From DATBAT01 sp963824805 (lineage in GTDB: Bacteria > Acidobacteriota > Terriglobia > Terriglobales > Acidobacteriaceae), in assembly GCA_963824805.1 (NCBI GenBank), contig CAWGQZ010000003.1:1-64000 (forward strand): 64,000 nt of DNA, read 5' to 3'. Below the pieces are notes generated by a model, which did not search any database, was not told where the DNA came from, and saw nothing but the letters and a program-made list of their open reading frames with translations. Shown here piece by piece: positions 44,264 through 53,902 of the stretch. The position numbers and the translations under genes are program-made. Every line of letters begins with the position of its first letter. Within the stretch, counting starts at the first letter, position 1.

Positions 44264-44401
44264 GAGCAGAGTTGCGGTCCGATGAAGCAGGTTCCTCACG
44301 CGACAAAGCCGGGCTGCGACTGACAAACGGTTGGATAGGGATCATTCACTTCGCTCATGATGACACTGGAGTGGAGGAGAGTGAAGAGGCTGGATTTTCT
44401 C

Positions 44402-44407
44402 TATAAT
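44402..44407 (+). promoter_or_regulatory. Consensus TATAAT just before tyrS (probable leaderless promoter)
   Basis: A perfect TATAAT lies 8 bases before the tyrS ATG, and no ribosome-binding site is present. The transcript should start within about 3 bases of the ATG. The -35 region is weak. Confidence 0.45.
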
Positions 44408-44415
44408 CTTCCCTC

Positions 44416-45630
44416 ATGGCTAATTTCGCTCCGGTAGAGGAACAACTTACCTACATCCAGAAGGGCTCGGCGGAAATCATTCGCGAGGCCGAGTTGCGCG
44501 CCAAACTGGAGAAGTCGCTCGCCTCTGGCACGCCCTTGCGGGTTAAGGCAGGATTCGATCCCACGGCGCCCGATCTCCATCTCGGTCACACCGTGCTGTT
44601 GCGCAAGCTGAAGCATTTTCAGGACCTGGGCCACACCGTCATTTTCCTCGTCGGTGATTTCACCGGCATGATTGGCGATCCCAGCGGACGCTCGGCGACC
44701 CGTCCTCCGCTTAGCCCCGAGGAAATCATGCGTAACGCCAAGACCTATATGGCGCAGGTCTACAAGATTTTGTCTTCGAAAACCACCGAGGTTCGTTTCA
44801 ACAGCGAGTGGTTCGACAAAATGAAGTCGGCAGACTGGATTCGCCTGGCTGCGAAATTTACGGTGTCACAGATGCTGGAACGCGAAGATTTCCACAAGCG
44901 CTTTCAGGAAGAGAAACCGATCGCCATGCACGAACTGCTGTATCCGTTGGCGCAGGGATACGACTCGGTTGCGTTGAAGGCGGATGTTGAACTTGGCGGC
45001 ACCGACCAGAAGTTCAATTTGCTAATGGGCCGTGAACTGCAACGGTCATTCGGACAGGAGTCGCAGGTGGTCTTGACCACTCCGATCATCGAAGGCCTTG
45101 ACGGCGTGCACAAAATGTCGAAGTCCCTGGGCAATGCAATCGGTATTCAGGAAGCGCCACTCGAAATGTACGGAAAACTGATGTCGATTTCCGATGAGAT
45201 GATGTGGCGCTACTACGAACTGCTGACCGATGTGCAGGTGGCTGAAATTGAGAAGCTGAAGCTGGAAAGCCATCCAATGGAGTCGAAAAAGGATCTGGCC
45301 CGTCGCGTCATTAGCGACTTTCATTCCGCCGAAGCCGCCGGCAAAGCTGCCGAAGACTGGGCCAAACAATTCCAAAAGGGTGGTGTGCCAGACGAGGTGG
45401 AAGAAGTGGAAGTGGAAGCAGCCGGCTCCATCAAGCTGGACAAGCTTCTGGTGAAGGCAAAGCTGGCCGAGTCGGGTAGCGATGCCGTCCGCAAGCTGAA
45501 GCAGAAGTCGGTAAGGGTTAACGGCGAAGTTGTAAGCGATCCGACAACATCCATCCCCGCCAGCGGTCAAGTCACTCTTCAGGTTGGAAGGAAAATAAAG
45601 AAAGTACGTTTTGTTGTGCCACGCGGATAG
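44416..45630 (+). CDS. tyrS: Tyrosyl-tRNA synthetase
   Basis: 404 residues, full length, of the TyrZ-like class. HIGH-type motif as HLGHT in PTAPDLHLGHTVLL and KMSKS in DGVHKMSKSLGNAIG are present. The C-terminal S4-like domain (SIKLDKLLVKAKLAESGSDA, VRVNGEVV) binds tRNA. The RNA element (T-box) that regulates this gene in some Gram-positives is not seen; the upstream region is short and carries only the promoter box. The next gene starts 23 bases later. Confidence 0.97.
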   Translation: MANFAPVEEQLTYIQKGSAEIIREAELRAKLEKSLASGTPLRVKAGFDPTAPDLHLGHTVLLRKLKHFQDLGHTVIFLVGDFTGMIGDPSGRSATRPPLSPEEIMRNAKTYMAQVYKILSSKTTEVRFNSEWFDKMKSADWIRLAAKFTVSQMLEREDFHKRFQEEKPIAMHELLYPLAQGYDSVALKADVELGGTDQKFNLLMGRELQRSFGQESQVVLTTPIIEGLDGVHKMSKSLGNAIGIQEAPLEMYGKLMSISDEMMWRYYELLTDVQVAEIEKLKLESHPMESKKDLARRVISDFHSAEAAGKAAEDWAKQFQKGGVPDEVEEVEVEAAGSIKLDKLLVKAKLAESGSDAVRKLKQKSVRVNGEVVSDPTTSIPASGQVTLQVGRKIKKVRFVVPRG

Positions 45631-45653
45631 ATGAAAATGATCGCGGAGAACTA

Positions 45654-46760
45654 ATGACCCGGACTCCTTATCGAAGCTCTGTTCTATTGGTGTTGTTCTT
45701 CTTCGCCCTGGCTTCTTGGGCGCAAACTGCAAACCAGCGCGTGACCCAAAATGTGATCATGGTCATGACTGACGGATTGCGCTGGCAGGAAGTATTTCGT
45801 GGCGCGGAAGCTTCACTGATGACGAAGGCCTTCAAGGTGAAAGACGGATCCGCCTTCAAGAAGACCTATTGGCGGGAAACCCCCGAGGCACGGCGTGAAG
45901 CCCTCATGCCGTTCCTGTGGGGTACGGTCGCCAAGCAAGGACAAATTTACGGTAATCGCGATAAGGGGTCCGACGCCTACGTTACCAACTCATTCTTCTT
46001 TTCGTATCCCGGCTACAGCGAGACTTTATGTGGATTTCCTGATCCGCGTGTGAACAGCAATGACAACTTTCCGAATCCGAATGTCACCGTCCTGGAATGG
46101 CTAAGCAAGAAATCTGAGTTTCAGGGAAAGATTGCCGGATTTGGTGCATGGGCTAGGATCTCCGCCATTATCAACGCCGACCGTTCCGGCGTCCCGGTGG
46201 TGGCGGGGCTGGATCCGCTGACAACCTTGCCCGGCAATCCGCGAGTGGATCTACTCAATCGTCTGAAACTCGAAACGCCGCAGGTCTGGGACGAGGAACC
46301 CTTTGACGTAGTTCCTTTTTATACGGCACTCGAATTTCTGAAAGAGCGCAAACCGCGAGTTCTATACCTTTCGCTGGGTGAAACCGACGAGTGGGCGCAT
46401 GGCGGGGACTATGTCAATTACCTGACTGCCGCTCACCGCGTCGACCAGTACATACGCGTGTTGTGGGAAACTGTGCAATCGATGCCGGAGTACAAGGATA
46501 AGACCACTCTGATCTTTTCTCCCGACCATGGCCGCGGGGATGGGGCCAAGTGGACGGACCACGGCACTGAAGTACCTAACTCCAAATACATCTGGATGGC
46601 CTTCTTGGGGCCCGACACACCTTCCCTTGGAGCACGCTCACAGACTCCGGCCGTAACCCAGAGCCAGATTGCTGCTACATTGGCGGGATTTCTTGGCCAG
46701 GACTACCACGCCAACGTGCCCAAGGCAGGGAAGCCAGTTGCCGAGGCGCTTCGGCACTAA
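45654..46760 (+). CDS. Alkaline-phosphatase-superfamily secreted protein
   Basis: 368 residues. Signal peptide at about 1-23 (SVLLVLFFFALASWAQT). Metal-binding landmarks: Asp in NVIMVMTDGLRWQEVF, nucleophile region SFFFSYPGYSETLCG, DEWAHGGDY, and SPDHGRGDG followed by TDHG. The closest class is the sulfatase/phosphodiesterase type (AP superfamily), which can hydrolyse phosphate or sulfate esters; the substrate cannot be told. It follows tyrS closely but is unrelated in function. Confidence 0.82.
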   Translation: MTRTPYRSSVLLVLFFFALASWAQTANQRVTQNVIMVMTDGLRWQEVFRGAEASLMTKAFKVKDGSAFKKTYWRETPEARREALMPFLWGTVAKQGQIYGNRDKGSDAYVTNSFFFSYPGYSETLCGFPDPRVNSNDNFPNPNVTVLEWLSKKSEFQGKIAGFGAWARISAIINADRSGVPVVAGLDPLTTLPGNPRVDLLNRLKLETPQVWDEEPFDVVPFYTALEFLKERKPRVLYLSLGETDEWAHGGDYVNYLTAAHRVDQYIRVLWETVQSMPEYKDKTTLIFSPDHGRGDGAKWTDHGTEVPNSKYIWMAFLGPDTPSLGARSQTPAVTQSQIAATLAGFLGQDYHANVPKAGKPVAEALRH

Positions 46761-47244
46761 GGGCTACCCCACTCGGTAAGGTAGGAGTTGCGTCTGTTGC
46801 CAGTGGCACCCCCAGATCCGGACAAACCTCGATCCGACTCACCAACTGAGGCTTGTTATATTCTCTCCTGGAAAATTACCCCGTAATTACCGGTATAAAT
46901 TCAACAATGCCAGCATCTATGTGATTCTTAGGGGCTAGTAATGAGGGCAGGAGGCCGCCGCGCGTGGGAATCAATTCTGTAGCTAAGAACACTTGCGACC
47001 GCGTTGAGGCGGAAACCTATTCACAAAGTAACCAAATGGGAGTACTCGGGATCAAACCCGGTTATGTTGGGAAGATTGAAATTTGCAAACTTTGCGTGCA
47101 AGATTGGTTGGGAATTGCGTTCCGAGTAACAACCTTATTAGTCCGACTGACTAGGATGGCGTTGGCAGGATTGACAACGCCAGAAAAGGCGAACCACAAG
47201 GCGGCCTTCGCCGCAGGGAGACGCTTGCAACAGACCTGCTTTTC
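46761..47244. other. 484-base control region before the efflux operon
   Basis: No convincing gene: one frame of 94 residues (46964-47248) has no recognisable family, unusual composition and no ribosome-binding site. An AT-rich block at about 46875-46905 contains the palindrome GTAATTAC (46883-46890) and TATAAA (46894-46899), and could be an operator and promoter for the efflux operon. The first efflux start (47245) has no nearby ribosome-binding site. Confidence 0.4.
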
Positions 47245-48384
47245 ATGAATCCGCCGACTAGCGAACTAGAGGTTCAACCCGCCATTTCCCGCCAGAAAGA
47301 TGATATCTCATGCCAACCCCCTCCTGATAAAAACCGGACGAAACTGCGGGTCGCGTTAGCGCTCGCGGGTCTGTTACTTTTCGGAGCTATCAGCTTTCCA
47401 TTCTTGCGTCGATCACCATCGGCTCGTATTCCATTATTGCCTCGCTCTAACGCAACCCCATCTCGAACGCTGCGCCTCAAAGGCACTACTCAAGCGGTGC
47501 GGATGCGCGGCATTCTCGCCCCCACCTTATCCGGCCAATTCGTGGCCACGCTAACCATAACTCAATTGGTTCCTTCGGGCAGTCAGGTGAAGAAAGGCGA
47601 CCTGCTGGTGGAGTTCGACCGGCAGTCACAGATGCGCGAGTTTATCGACAGGCAAGCTGATTACACCAAATTTCAGAACCAGGTAATACAGGAACAGTCC
47701 AAGGAGAGTGCGGCCCGCGCCAAAGATGAGACCGAAATCAAGGAAGCGGAAAGCGGATTAAGTAAAGCCGAACTCGAGATGCAGAAGCTGGAGGTGCTCT
47801 CTCGAATCGATGCCGAAAAGGCGCGCGAGACGCTGGAGGAGGCCAAGGCTACCCTCCAGCAGCTCCGCGAAACTTTTGACCTGAAGCGAAAGGCTGCACA
47901 GGCAGCAATCCGAATTTTGGAAATTCAACGCGACCGCACCCGCCAAATTATGGAGCACGCCCAAGCCGATGCCGACCTTCTGCAAATCCGGTCACCACTT
48001 GATGGGGTGGCGGTACTTAACACGATCTGGAAACAGGGCCGGATGGGCGAAGTTCAGGAGGGCGACCAACTGCGCCCTGGAATGGCTTTTATGCAGGTCG
48101 TCGATCCCTCGTTGATGGAGGTCAGCGTTTCTGCTAACCAGCAAGACTTTATCCACTTGCACGTTGGTCAACGCGCACAAATCCATCTGGATGCCTACCC
48201 AGAACTGGTGTTTTCTGGAAAGCTGGACGAGATGGCGCCAATCGCCCGCAGTGGGGACTTCTCTTCCAAACTGCGTTTCTTTCCCGTTGTTTTTTCGGTT
48301 TCCGGCCACGATGCCAAGCTGATGCCCGACCTTTCCGCTGCAGTGGACGTGGAGCTGTCGGAAGACAAGCAGGGAGGTGGCTAG
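47245..48384 (+). CDS. Membrane-fusion protein, HlyD/RND-adaptor type (first of three)
   Basis: 379 residues. One N-terminal transmembrane helix (about 34-53) follows a cytoplasmic lead of 30 residues. The lipoyl half with VPSGSQVKKGDLLVEFDRQS is followed by a long coiled coil (about 125-240), the second lipoyl half (RSPLDGVAVLNTIW) and a beta-barrel with RPGMAFMQVVDPSLMEVSV. Adaptors of this type bridge an inner-membrane pump and a TolC-type channel. It ends two bases before the next adaptor start, showing a tight operon. Confidence 0.88.
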   Translation: MNPPTSELEVQPAISRQKDDISCQPPPDKNRTKLRVALALAGLLLFGAISFPFLRRSPSARIPLLPRSNATPSRTLRLKGTTQAVRMRGILAPTLSGQFVATLTITQLVPSGSQVKKGDLLVEFDRQSQMREFIDRQADYTKFQNQVIQEQSKESAARAKDETEIKEAESGLSKAELEMQKLEVLSRIDAEKARETLEEAKATLQQLRETFDLKRKAAQAAIRILEIQRDRTRQIMEHAQADADLLQIRSPLDGVAVLNTIWKQGRMGEVQEGDQLRPGMAFMQVVDPSLMEVSVSANQQDFIHLHVGQRAQIHLDAYPELVFSGKLDEMAPIARSGDFSSKLRFFPVVFSVSGHDAKLMPDLSAAVDVELSEDKQGGG

Positions 48385-48386
48385 CC

Positions 48387-49640
48387 ATGATCGATCGTCT
48401 CCACCGTCTTTGGAGTCAACGCAAAGCAGCCGTGGTGATTGTCGTGCTGGTGACCAGCGGCGTGGTGCTGGGGGCCGTCCGGCTGATTGGGCATTCTCCT
48501 TCGGTCCCGACGCTCATCATTCAGCGTGGAGAATTCGTTGATTCAGTTGAGTTCCGTGGAGAAATCAAGGCGCTCAAATCCATCGGAATTAATGCGCCCG
48601 CCGAAGCCGGAGAATTGCAAATTCTGAAAATTGCCGCCGACGGTGCCCAGGTAAAGAAAGGCGACGCGATTGTCGAGTTTGATAAGACCAAACCGCAGCA
48701 GGAACTGGCGGAATTTCGTTCTGGATACAAATCCGCCGAGGCCGAAATCGATCAGGCCCGGGCGCAGTCACGCTTGACAGAAGAGGAAGACTCAACCGCC
48801 GTCATAAAAGCTCGCTACGACGTTGAGGTTGCCAAGCTGGATGCCAGCAAGAAGGAAATCGTCTCCAGGATCGAGGGCGCCGAAGCCCAGCTCAAAGTAT
48901 CCGATGCTGAACAGAAGCTCCACGAGGCTGAACAGAAACTGGCCTCCGACCGGACCGCAAGCAAGGCAACCATCCAGAGCAAGATCGATGCCAGCCACAA
49001 AGCCGCTTATGACGTGCAGCGTACCGAGCGCGCCTTAACTAGGATGGCTCTGGTTGCTCCAATAACAGGAATGGTCAGCCTCATCCGTACCTGGCGCCCC
49101 GAGGGCGAATCAGCCTTCAAGCCCGGCGACCGCACCTGGGCAGGAGCTCCCATTGCAGAATTGCCCGATGTTTCAACGTTGAAGGTTTCCGCGCGGGTGG
49201 AGGAGACGGAACGTGGAAGGCTGGCATTGCAACAGGGAGTGTCGATACATATGGATGCTATCGCCGATCGCCAGTTCAGCGGCAAGATAGAGAATATAAG
49301 CACCATTGCCACTTCAGATTTTAGCGGGGGATGGCCCTTTCCCCGTAACTTTGATCTCCGAATCACACTTGATCAGACCGACACCAGATTGAAGCCTGGA
49401 ATGACTGCAAAGCTGACCGTGGTGGTAGACCGTATTCCAAATGCAATCACCCTTCCGGCCCAGGCGTCGTTTCAAAAGTCCGGGCAAACGGTGGCCTACG
49501 TCTGGGATGGTTCGAAGTTCCAGGAGCGAACCATCGAAATCGGCCGCCGAAGCGGAGACCGGGTTCTGGTAGTGAAGGGATTGAAAGCAGAAGAACGCGT
49601 CGCGTTGAAGGATCCATCACCCGGAGGCGGTCAACCGTAA
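48387..49640 (+). CDS. Membrane-fusion protein, HlyD/RND-adaptor type (second of three)
   Basis: 417 residues. N-terminal transmembrane helix (about 14-32, VVIVVLVTSGVVLGAVRLIG). The lipoyl motif is ADGAQVKKGDAIVEFD, the same phrase as in its two neighbours. Then a coiled coil rich in Lys, Glu and Ala, a second lipoyl half (ALVAPITGMVSLIRTW), and a barrel and membrane-proximal domain (LKPGMTAKLTVVVDRIPNAI). It is a diverged paralogue of the first protein. The next gene starts at the base after its stop. Confidence 0.88.
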   Translation: MIDRLHRLWSQRKAAVVIVVLVTSGVVLGAVRLIGHSPSVPTLIIQRGEFVDSVEFRGEIKALKSIGINAPAEAGELQILKIAADGAQVKKGDAIVEFDKTKPQQELAEFRSGYKSAEAEIDQARAQSRLTEEEDSTAVIKARYDVEVAKLDASKKEIVSRIEGAEAQLKVSDAEQKLHEAEQKLASDRTASKATIQSKIDASHKAAYDVQRTERALTRMALVAPITGMVSLIRTWRPEGESAFKPGDRTWAGAPIAELPDVSTLKVSARVEETERGRLALQQGVSIHMDAIADRQFSGKIENISTIATSDFSGGWPFPRNFDLRITLDQTDTRLKPGMTAKLTVVVDRIPNAITLPAQASFQKSGQTVAYVWDGSKFQERTIEIGRRSGDRVLVVKGLKAEERVALKDPSPGGGQP

Positions 49641-50933
49641 ATGAAGCGGACACTTGTGATCGCCGCAGGAATCGTTATCGTGCTGGCCGCTGTGATTGCC
49701 GTTATGGCGTCCGGGCACAACCCGCAAACCACCGATGGTGAGGTTCCTATCTCCGAAGTGCGAAAGGGAGATCTGGAACTCGAGGTAACCACCGACGGTG
49801 AACTGCACGCGACGAACACTATGGTGCTTACCGCGCCGCCGGTAGCCGGAGGTGCACTGCAGCTCAATATGCTGCTACATGCCGGTTCCGCAGTGAAGAA
49901 GGGGGACGTGGTTTTCGAGTTCGATCCTGCCGAGCAGCGTTACAAATTGGAACAGAGCCACTCCGAGTTGGAGCAAGCGGACCACGAGATCAACAAAGCC
50001 GATGCCGATGCAGCGGTTCAAAGTGCGCAAGACAAAGTGGCGCTATTGAAAGCCCGGTTTGCGGTGCGCCGCGCGGAATTGGACGTCCAGAAAAATGAAC
50101 TCGTAAGCGCCATCGAGGGCAAAAAGAATCAACTTGCCCTCGATCAGGCCAAAGGCGCTTTGGCAAAACTGGAAAAGGATATCGAGTCTCACACCGCGTC
50201 CGGGCAAGCGTCAATTCTGCTAGCAAAGGAGAAGAGGCACAAAGCAAAGCTGGCCATGGATACCGCCACCGACAATATTGAGAAGATGCGGGTCACCGCC
50301 CCAATGGACGGATTGATATCCATCGAGAAAAACCGCGGCGGGAGCGAAATATTTTTTGATGGTATGACTCTGCCTGACTACCGGGCCGGTGACAAGGTGG
50401 AGCCGGGCAGTCCGGTGGCGCAAGTAATTGATCCGCACAAGATGGAAGTGGTGGGGAAGATAGGCGAGCGCGATCGCACCAATATTCGAGTCGGACAGCC
50501 AGTCGAAGTTGAGTTCGTTGCCTATCCTGGCCGAACTTTCCATGGTGCGTTAAAGACTGTGGGCGGCATGTCGGTAACACAGTTCTGGGAGGTCGGCTCC
50601 GGTGGACGATTCGATATTGCCGTTCAACTCCTCGACGAAGATCCGACTTTGCGCCCCGGTCTCACCGCCCAAATCGTCATCATCGGCGATAAGAAAACCA
50701 ACGTCCTCACCCTTCCAAGTCAGGCATTGCTGATGAAGGACGGCAAGCGGGTGGTCTATGTAAAAAAAGCTACGGGCTTCGAACAGCGGGAGACCAAAGT
50801 GCTGTGCGAGAACGAAAGCCATGCTGCTATCGAAGGACTGGAAGCCGGAGATCGGGTGGCCCTGCTCGACCCGACTGCTCCCCGAAAAACCGACAGTGTG
50901 GGGGAAAGCTCAAGTCTCGGAGGGAAACCCTGA
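49641..50933 (+). CDS. Membrane-fusion protein, HlyD/RND-adaptor type (third of three)
   Basis: 430 residues. Transmembrane helix at about 4-23 (LVIAAGIVIVLAAVIAVMA). Lipoyl motif AGSAVKKGDVVFEFD, coiled coil (QLALDQAKGALAKLEKDIES), second lipoyl half (TAPMDGLISIEKNRGG), and a barrel with MTVGGM-type strands and LRPGLTAQIVIIG. The stop overlaps the permease start (TGATG). Three adaptors for one permease is unusual: usually one, at most two. Confidence 0.88.
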   Translation: MKRTLVIAAGIVIVLAAVIAVMASGHNPQTTDGEVPISEVRKGDLELEVTTDGELHATNTMVLTAPPVAGGALQLNMLLHAGSAVKKGDVVFEFDPAEQRYKLEQSHSELEQADHEINKADADAAVQSAQDKVALLKARFAVRRAELDVQKNELVSAIEGKKNQLALDQAKGALAKLEKDIESHTASGQASILLAKEKRHKAKLAMDTATDNIEKMRVTAPMDGLISIEKNRGGSEIFFDGMTLPDYRAGDKVEPGSPVAQVIDPHKMEVVGKIGERDRTNIRVGQPVEVEFVAYPGRTFHGALKTVGGMSVTQFWEVGSGGRFDIAVQLLDEDPTLRPGLTAQIVIIGDKKTNVLTLPSQALLMKDGKRVVYVKKATGFEQRETKVLCENESHAAIEGLEAGDRVALLDPTAPRKTDSVGESSSLGGKP

Positions 50934-52225
50934 TGTCCGTGGCGGTTTCCAACTTCCGGAGTCGCGCGTTTTCCGGATTCCAGTTGTGGCTTCCTGACCT
51001 CCATCTTGGATTTCAAAATCTTCTCCTACATCGGCTGCGAACGCTGCTGACTATGCTCGGCATGATTTTTGGTGTGGCGGCAGTAGTATCGATGTTGTCG
51101 ATTGGTGCCGGCGCACGGCAAAAAGTAATGGCTTTGATCGAGCAAATGGGAGTGCACAACCTCATTATCGAAGCCAAGGAAACCACGGAATGGCAAGCTA
51201 ATCAAAAGATCCGCAAGATCTCGCCCGGCCTCAGTTTGCAGGACTACCGGGTCATGCGAGCCGACATCGATGACATTGCGGCCGCAACTCCGCGAAAACG
51301 TTTCACTCCCACCAAGACGATTCCGAAGTCACAGCAGGATATACCCGTCGTCTACGGTGTGAAACCCATCTACACCCAGATTGCCGGCCTCCAGATTTTG
51401 CAGGGACGGTTTTTCACCCCTGGTGAAGAGAGTCAGGGTGCACCCCTGTGCGTGCTAGGAGCCGGCGCGAAAGCCAATCTGTTCGGCGGCGCAAACCCCA
51501 TCGAGCAGTACGTCAAAGTCGACGAGGAATGGTTTCGGGTAATCGGGGTTGTGGGCGCTCAACTAAGCTCCCAAACCGAAATTGCAGGCGTCGCGCCGCA
51601 GGACCTCAACAACATCATCTATGTGCCGCTCAATGCAGCCATCCTGCGCCTTGAAAATAGTTACAGCCAATTTCGTGACGAGATCGACGGAATTTATCTG
51701 AACTTGCGCGACCGCGCAGACATGTCTGGAGTGGCCCAAATCGTGCGCGCCATTTTGGACTCTTCCCACCACGGCGCCAGTGATTACAGCGTTATTGTTC
51801 CCGCCGAGCTTCTTGCCGAACAACGCCGAACCGAGCGGCTGTTCACCATTGTCATGGTCGCCATAGCGTCGATCTCGCTGCTGGTAGGAGGCATCGGCAT
51901 TATGAACATCATGCTGGCCAGCATTCTGGAGCGAACCCGCGAGATTGGGGTGCGCCGGGCTGTCGGAGCACGAAGGTCTGACATCGTTCGTCAGTTCGTG
52001 ATTGAGGCCACCATGATTTCCTTTGTGGGCGGCACTTTCGGGATTCTCTTTGGCTTCCTCATGTCGCGCATGATCGCCTGGCTGGCAGGGTGGTCGACGA
52101 TTGTCACCGTGAGTTCGATTCTGCTGGCGTCGATCGTCTCCATAAGTGTCGGCTTGATCTTCGGAATTTATCCGGCCGTCAAGGCGGCAGGGCTCGATCC
52201 CGTGGAAGCAATTCGTTACGAATAA
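50933..52225 (+). CDS. MacB/FtsX-type ABC transporter permease
   Basis: 430 residues from ATG 50933, which overlaps the preceding stop. One transmembrane helix at about 40-60 (TLLTMLGMIFGVAAVVSMLS), a large periplasmic domain (MacB_PCD-like, with GRFFTPGEESQGAPLCVLGA), and three helices at the end with the FtsX signature GGIGIMNIMLASILERTREIG, VRRAVGARRSDIV and GIYPAVKAAGLDPVEAIRYE. There is no Walker A or ABC signature, so the ATPase must be a separate protein. The PxGL..DPVEAIRYE end is the standard coupling element. Confidence 0.92.
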   Translation: MSVAVSNFRSRAFSGFQLWLPDLHLGFQNLLLHRLRTLLTMLGMIFGVAAVVSMLSIGAGARQKVMALIEQMGVHNLIIEAKETTEWQANQKIRKISPGLSLQDYRVMRADIDDIAAATPRKRFTPTKTIPKSQQDIPVVYGVKPIYTQIAGLQILQGRFFTPGEESQGAPLCVLGAGAKANLFGGANPIEQYVKVDEEWFRVIGVVGAQLSSQTEIAGVAPQDLNNIIYVPLNAAILRLENSYSQFRDEIDGIYLNLRDRADMSGVAQIVRAILDSSHHGASDYSVIVPAELLAEQRRTERLFTIVMVAIASISLLVGGIGIMNIMLASILERTREIGVRRAVGARRSDIVRQFVIEATMISFVGGTFGILFGFLMSRMIAWLAGWSTIVTVSSILLASIVSISVGLIFGIYPAVKAAGLDPVEAIRYE

Positions 52226-52245
52226 AATACCTCCCGGAGGTTGGC

Positions 52246-53892
52246 ATGAAACTGGTTCGGATTGCGATGTGTTGGTTATTGCCTGGGCTAATGGCGCTTC
52301 CGATGTACGCGCAAAACCACGAGACCTACAGCGGGCTGGCAACTGCCCAGGTGTTATCCAACAAACTGCCAGGGCCACAGCACCTTAAGGACTATGTTGC
52401 AGATGGAAAGCTTCGGCTTAGCCTGCACGATGCAATCCTGCTTACACTAGAGAACAATAGTTTGGTGCACGTGCAGGAATCGGATATAGAAGCGGATAAG
52501 TTCGCGCTACTGCGCACGCATGCGGTTTTCGATCCGAAGTTCACCGCTTTTCTCGATATCAACCGTTCTGCCTCCCAGGGCTTTAGCGAACTGCAAGGGG
52601 TAGTTTCGGACCCCAACTTTGTGGCAAAGACCCTGACGCAACAGGGAGAAGTTGACTACAACCAGACATTTTCGCCGGGAACGCAAATCCTGGTTGGCGT
52701 GAATGCCATTAAATCGTCCAGCAACAATGCGTTTTTCTTCTTCAATCCCTACGTTAATTCGGCGCTTACTCTTCGTGTTGTGCAGCCGTTGCTTCGCAAC
52801 CGGGGAAGGTTCGTCAATCTGGCCCCAATCATGATTGCCCGCCGGACGGTCCAGATGTCCCGAGCGGGTTTCAAAGTACAAGTGAGCAACGCAATTTTTC
52901 AGGCCGTAAGCCAGTATTGGCAGGTGGTGGAAGCCCGTGGTGATGTGGAAGTACAGCGAAAATCGCTTGAGGCGGCAGATGTGACCTATCAACGCGACAA
53001 ACGTGCGCTTGAGCTTGGAGCACTTCCTCCTTTGGATATTTACCGCTCAGAGTCCGAAGTAGCTTCGCGCCGGGTGCAAATGATCCAGGCTGAATACACG
53101 GCAAAGCAGGCGGAGGATGCGCTTCGCTTTACCATTGGCGCCTTTCAGGATCCTTATTTTCAGGCGCTCGACTTGGACCTCACCGAACAGCCCGGAAGCG
53201 ATAATGAATTGCGGAACATTGATGCGGGGACCGCATTGCAACAGGCGCTCGCCCAGCGACCGGAACTTGAGGCGGCACGTTATGCTTTGGAGAACGACGA
53301 AACCAGCATTCGGTTGGCACGGAACAAGATGAAGCCCGACCTATCACTCGGCGGGCTATATATAAGTAACGGGTTGGGAGGGAATCAGTTTGACATAGAC
53401 ACTGGCGCACTGATTTCACGAGGGGGCTTTGGGTCGTCCTTCGAGCAGCTCTTTAACTTTTCCTATCCTGCCTATGCGGCTCGCCTGACTCTGGACTTTC
53501 CCATCAAGAATCGCGACGCTCAGGCTGACATGGGAAATGCACTGGTATCGCGCCACCGCGACCTTTATTCGAGCCAGCAGATTCGTGAGCAGGTGACACT
53601 GGACATCACCAACGCGGTTCATCAACTGGAACAGGCCAGCCTTACCTTGGCTGCCGGAAAAACTGCGCTTGATCTGGCCCAAAAGACGCTTGCGGCGGAG
53701 CAGCGTAAATATGAGCTTGGGGCGCAGCCAATCTTCTTCACACTCGACGCGCAGTCGAAGCTTGCACTCGCTGAGTCGGATCTATTACGAGCAAGAATTA
53801 ACTACCAGATAGCGCTGGCGGCAGTTGATCACGCGACTGGAAATATCCTGCAGCCCTACGATGTTCAGATTGCTGACCTGGCGCCGCAATGA
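52246..53892 (+). CDS. TolC-like outer membrane efflux protein
   Basis: 548 residues from ATG 52246, with CGGAGG (52235-52240) five bases ahead. Signal peptide at about 1-23 (ending ALPMYAQ). Two outer-membrane-factor repeats form a beta-barrel and a long helical tunnel: LSLHDAILLTLENNSLVHV, VVEARGDVEVQRKSLEAADV and LEQASLTLAAGKTALDLAQK are the typical helices. It completes the adaptor-permease-channel set. It ends ten bases before the convergent CRTAC1 gene. Confidence 0.92.
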   Translation: MKLVRIAMCWLLPGLMALPMYAQNHETYSGLATAQVLSNKLPGPQHLKDYVADGKLRLSLHDAILLTLENNSLVHVQESDIEADKFALLRTHAVFDPKFTAFLDINRSASQGFSELQGVVSDPNFVAKTLTQQGEVDYNQTFSPGTQILVGVNAIKSSSNNAFFFFNPYVNSALTLRVVQPLLRNRGRFVNLAPIMIARRTVQMSRAGFKVQVSNAIFQAVSQYWQVVEARGDVEVQRKSLEAADVTYQRDKRALELGALPPLDIYRSESEVASRRVQMIQAEYTAKQAEDALRFTIGAFQDPYFQALDLDLTEQPGSDNELRNIDAGTALQQALAQRPELEAARYALENDETSIRLARNKMKPDLSLGGLYISNGLGGNQFDIDTGALISRGGFGSSFEQLFNFSYPAYAARLTLDFPIKNRDAQADMGNALVSRHRDLYSSQQIREQVTLDITNAVHQLEQASLTLAAGKTALDLAQKTLAAEQRKYELGAQPIFFTLDAQSKLALAESDLLRARINYQIALAAVDHATGNILQPYDVQIADLAPQ

Positions 53893-53902
53893 AGTCTTGA
53901 GG

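Noticed and set aside
46964..47248. 94-residue frame before the efflux operon
   Set aside because: No ribosome-binding site or family; more likely part of the control region.
51563..52378. 271-residue minus-strand frame
   Set aside because: Antisense of the ABC permease; His- and Asp-rich translation without domains.
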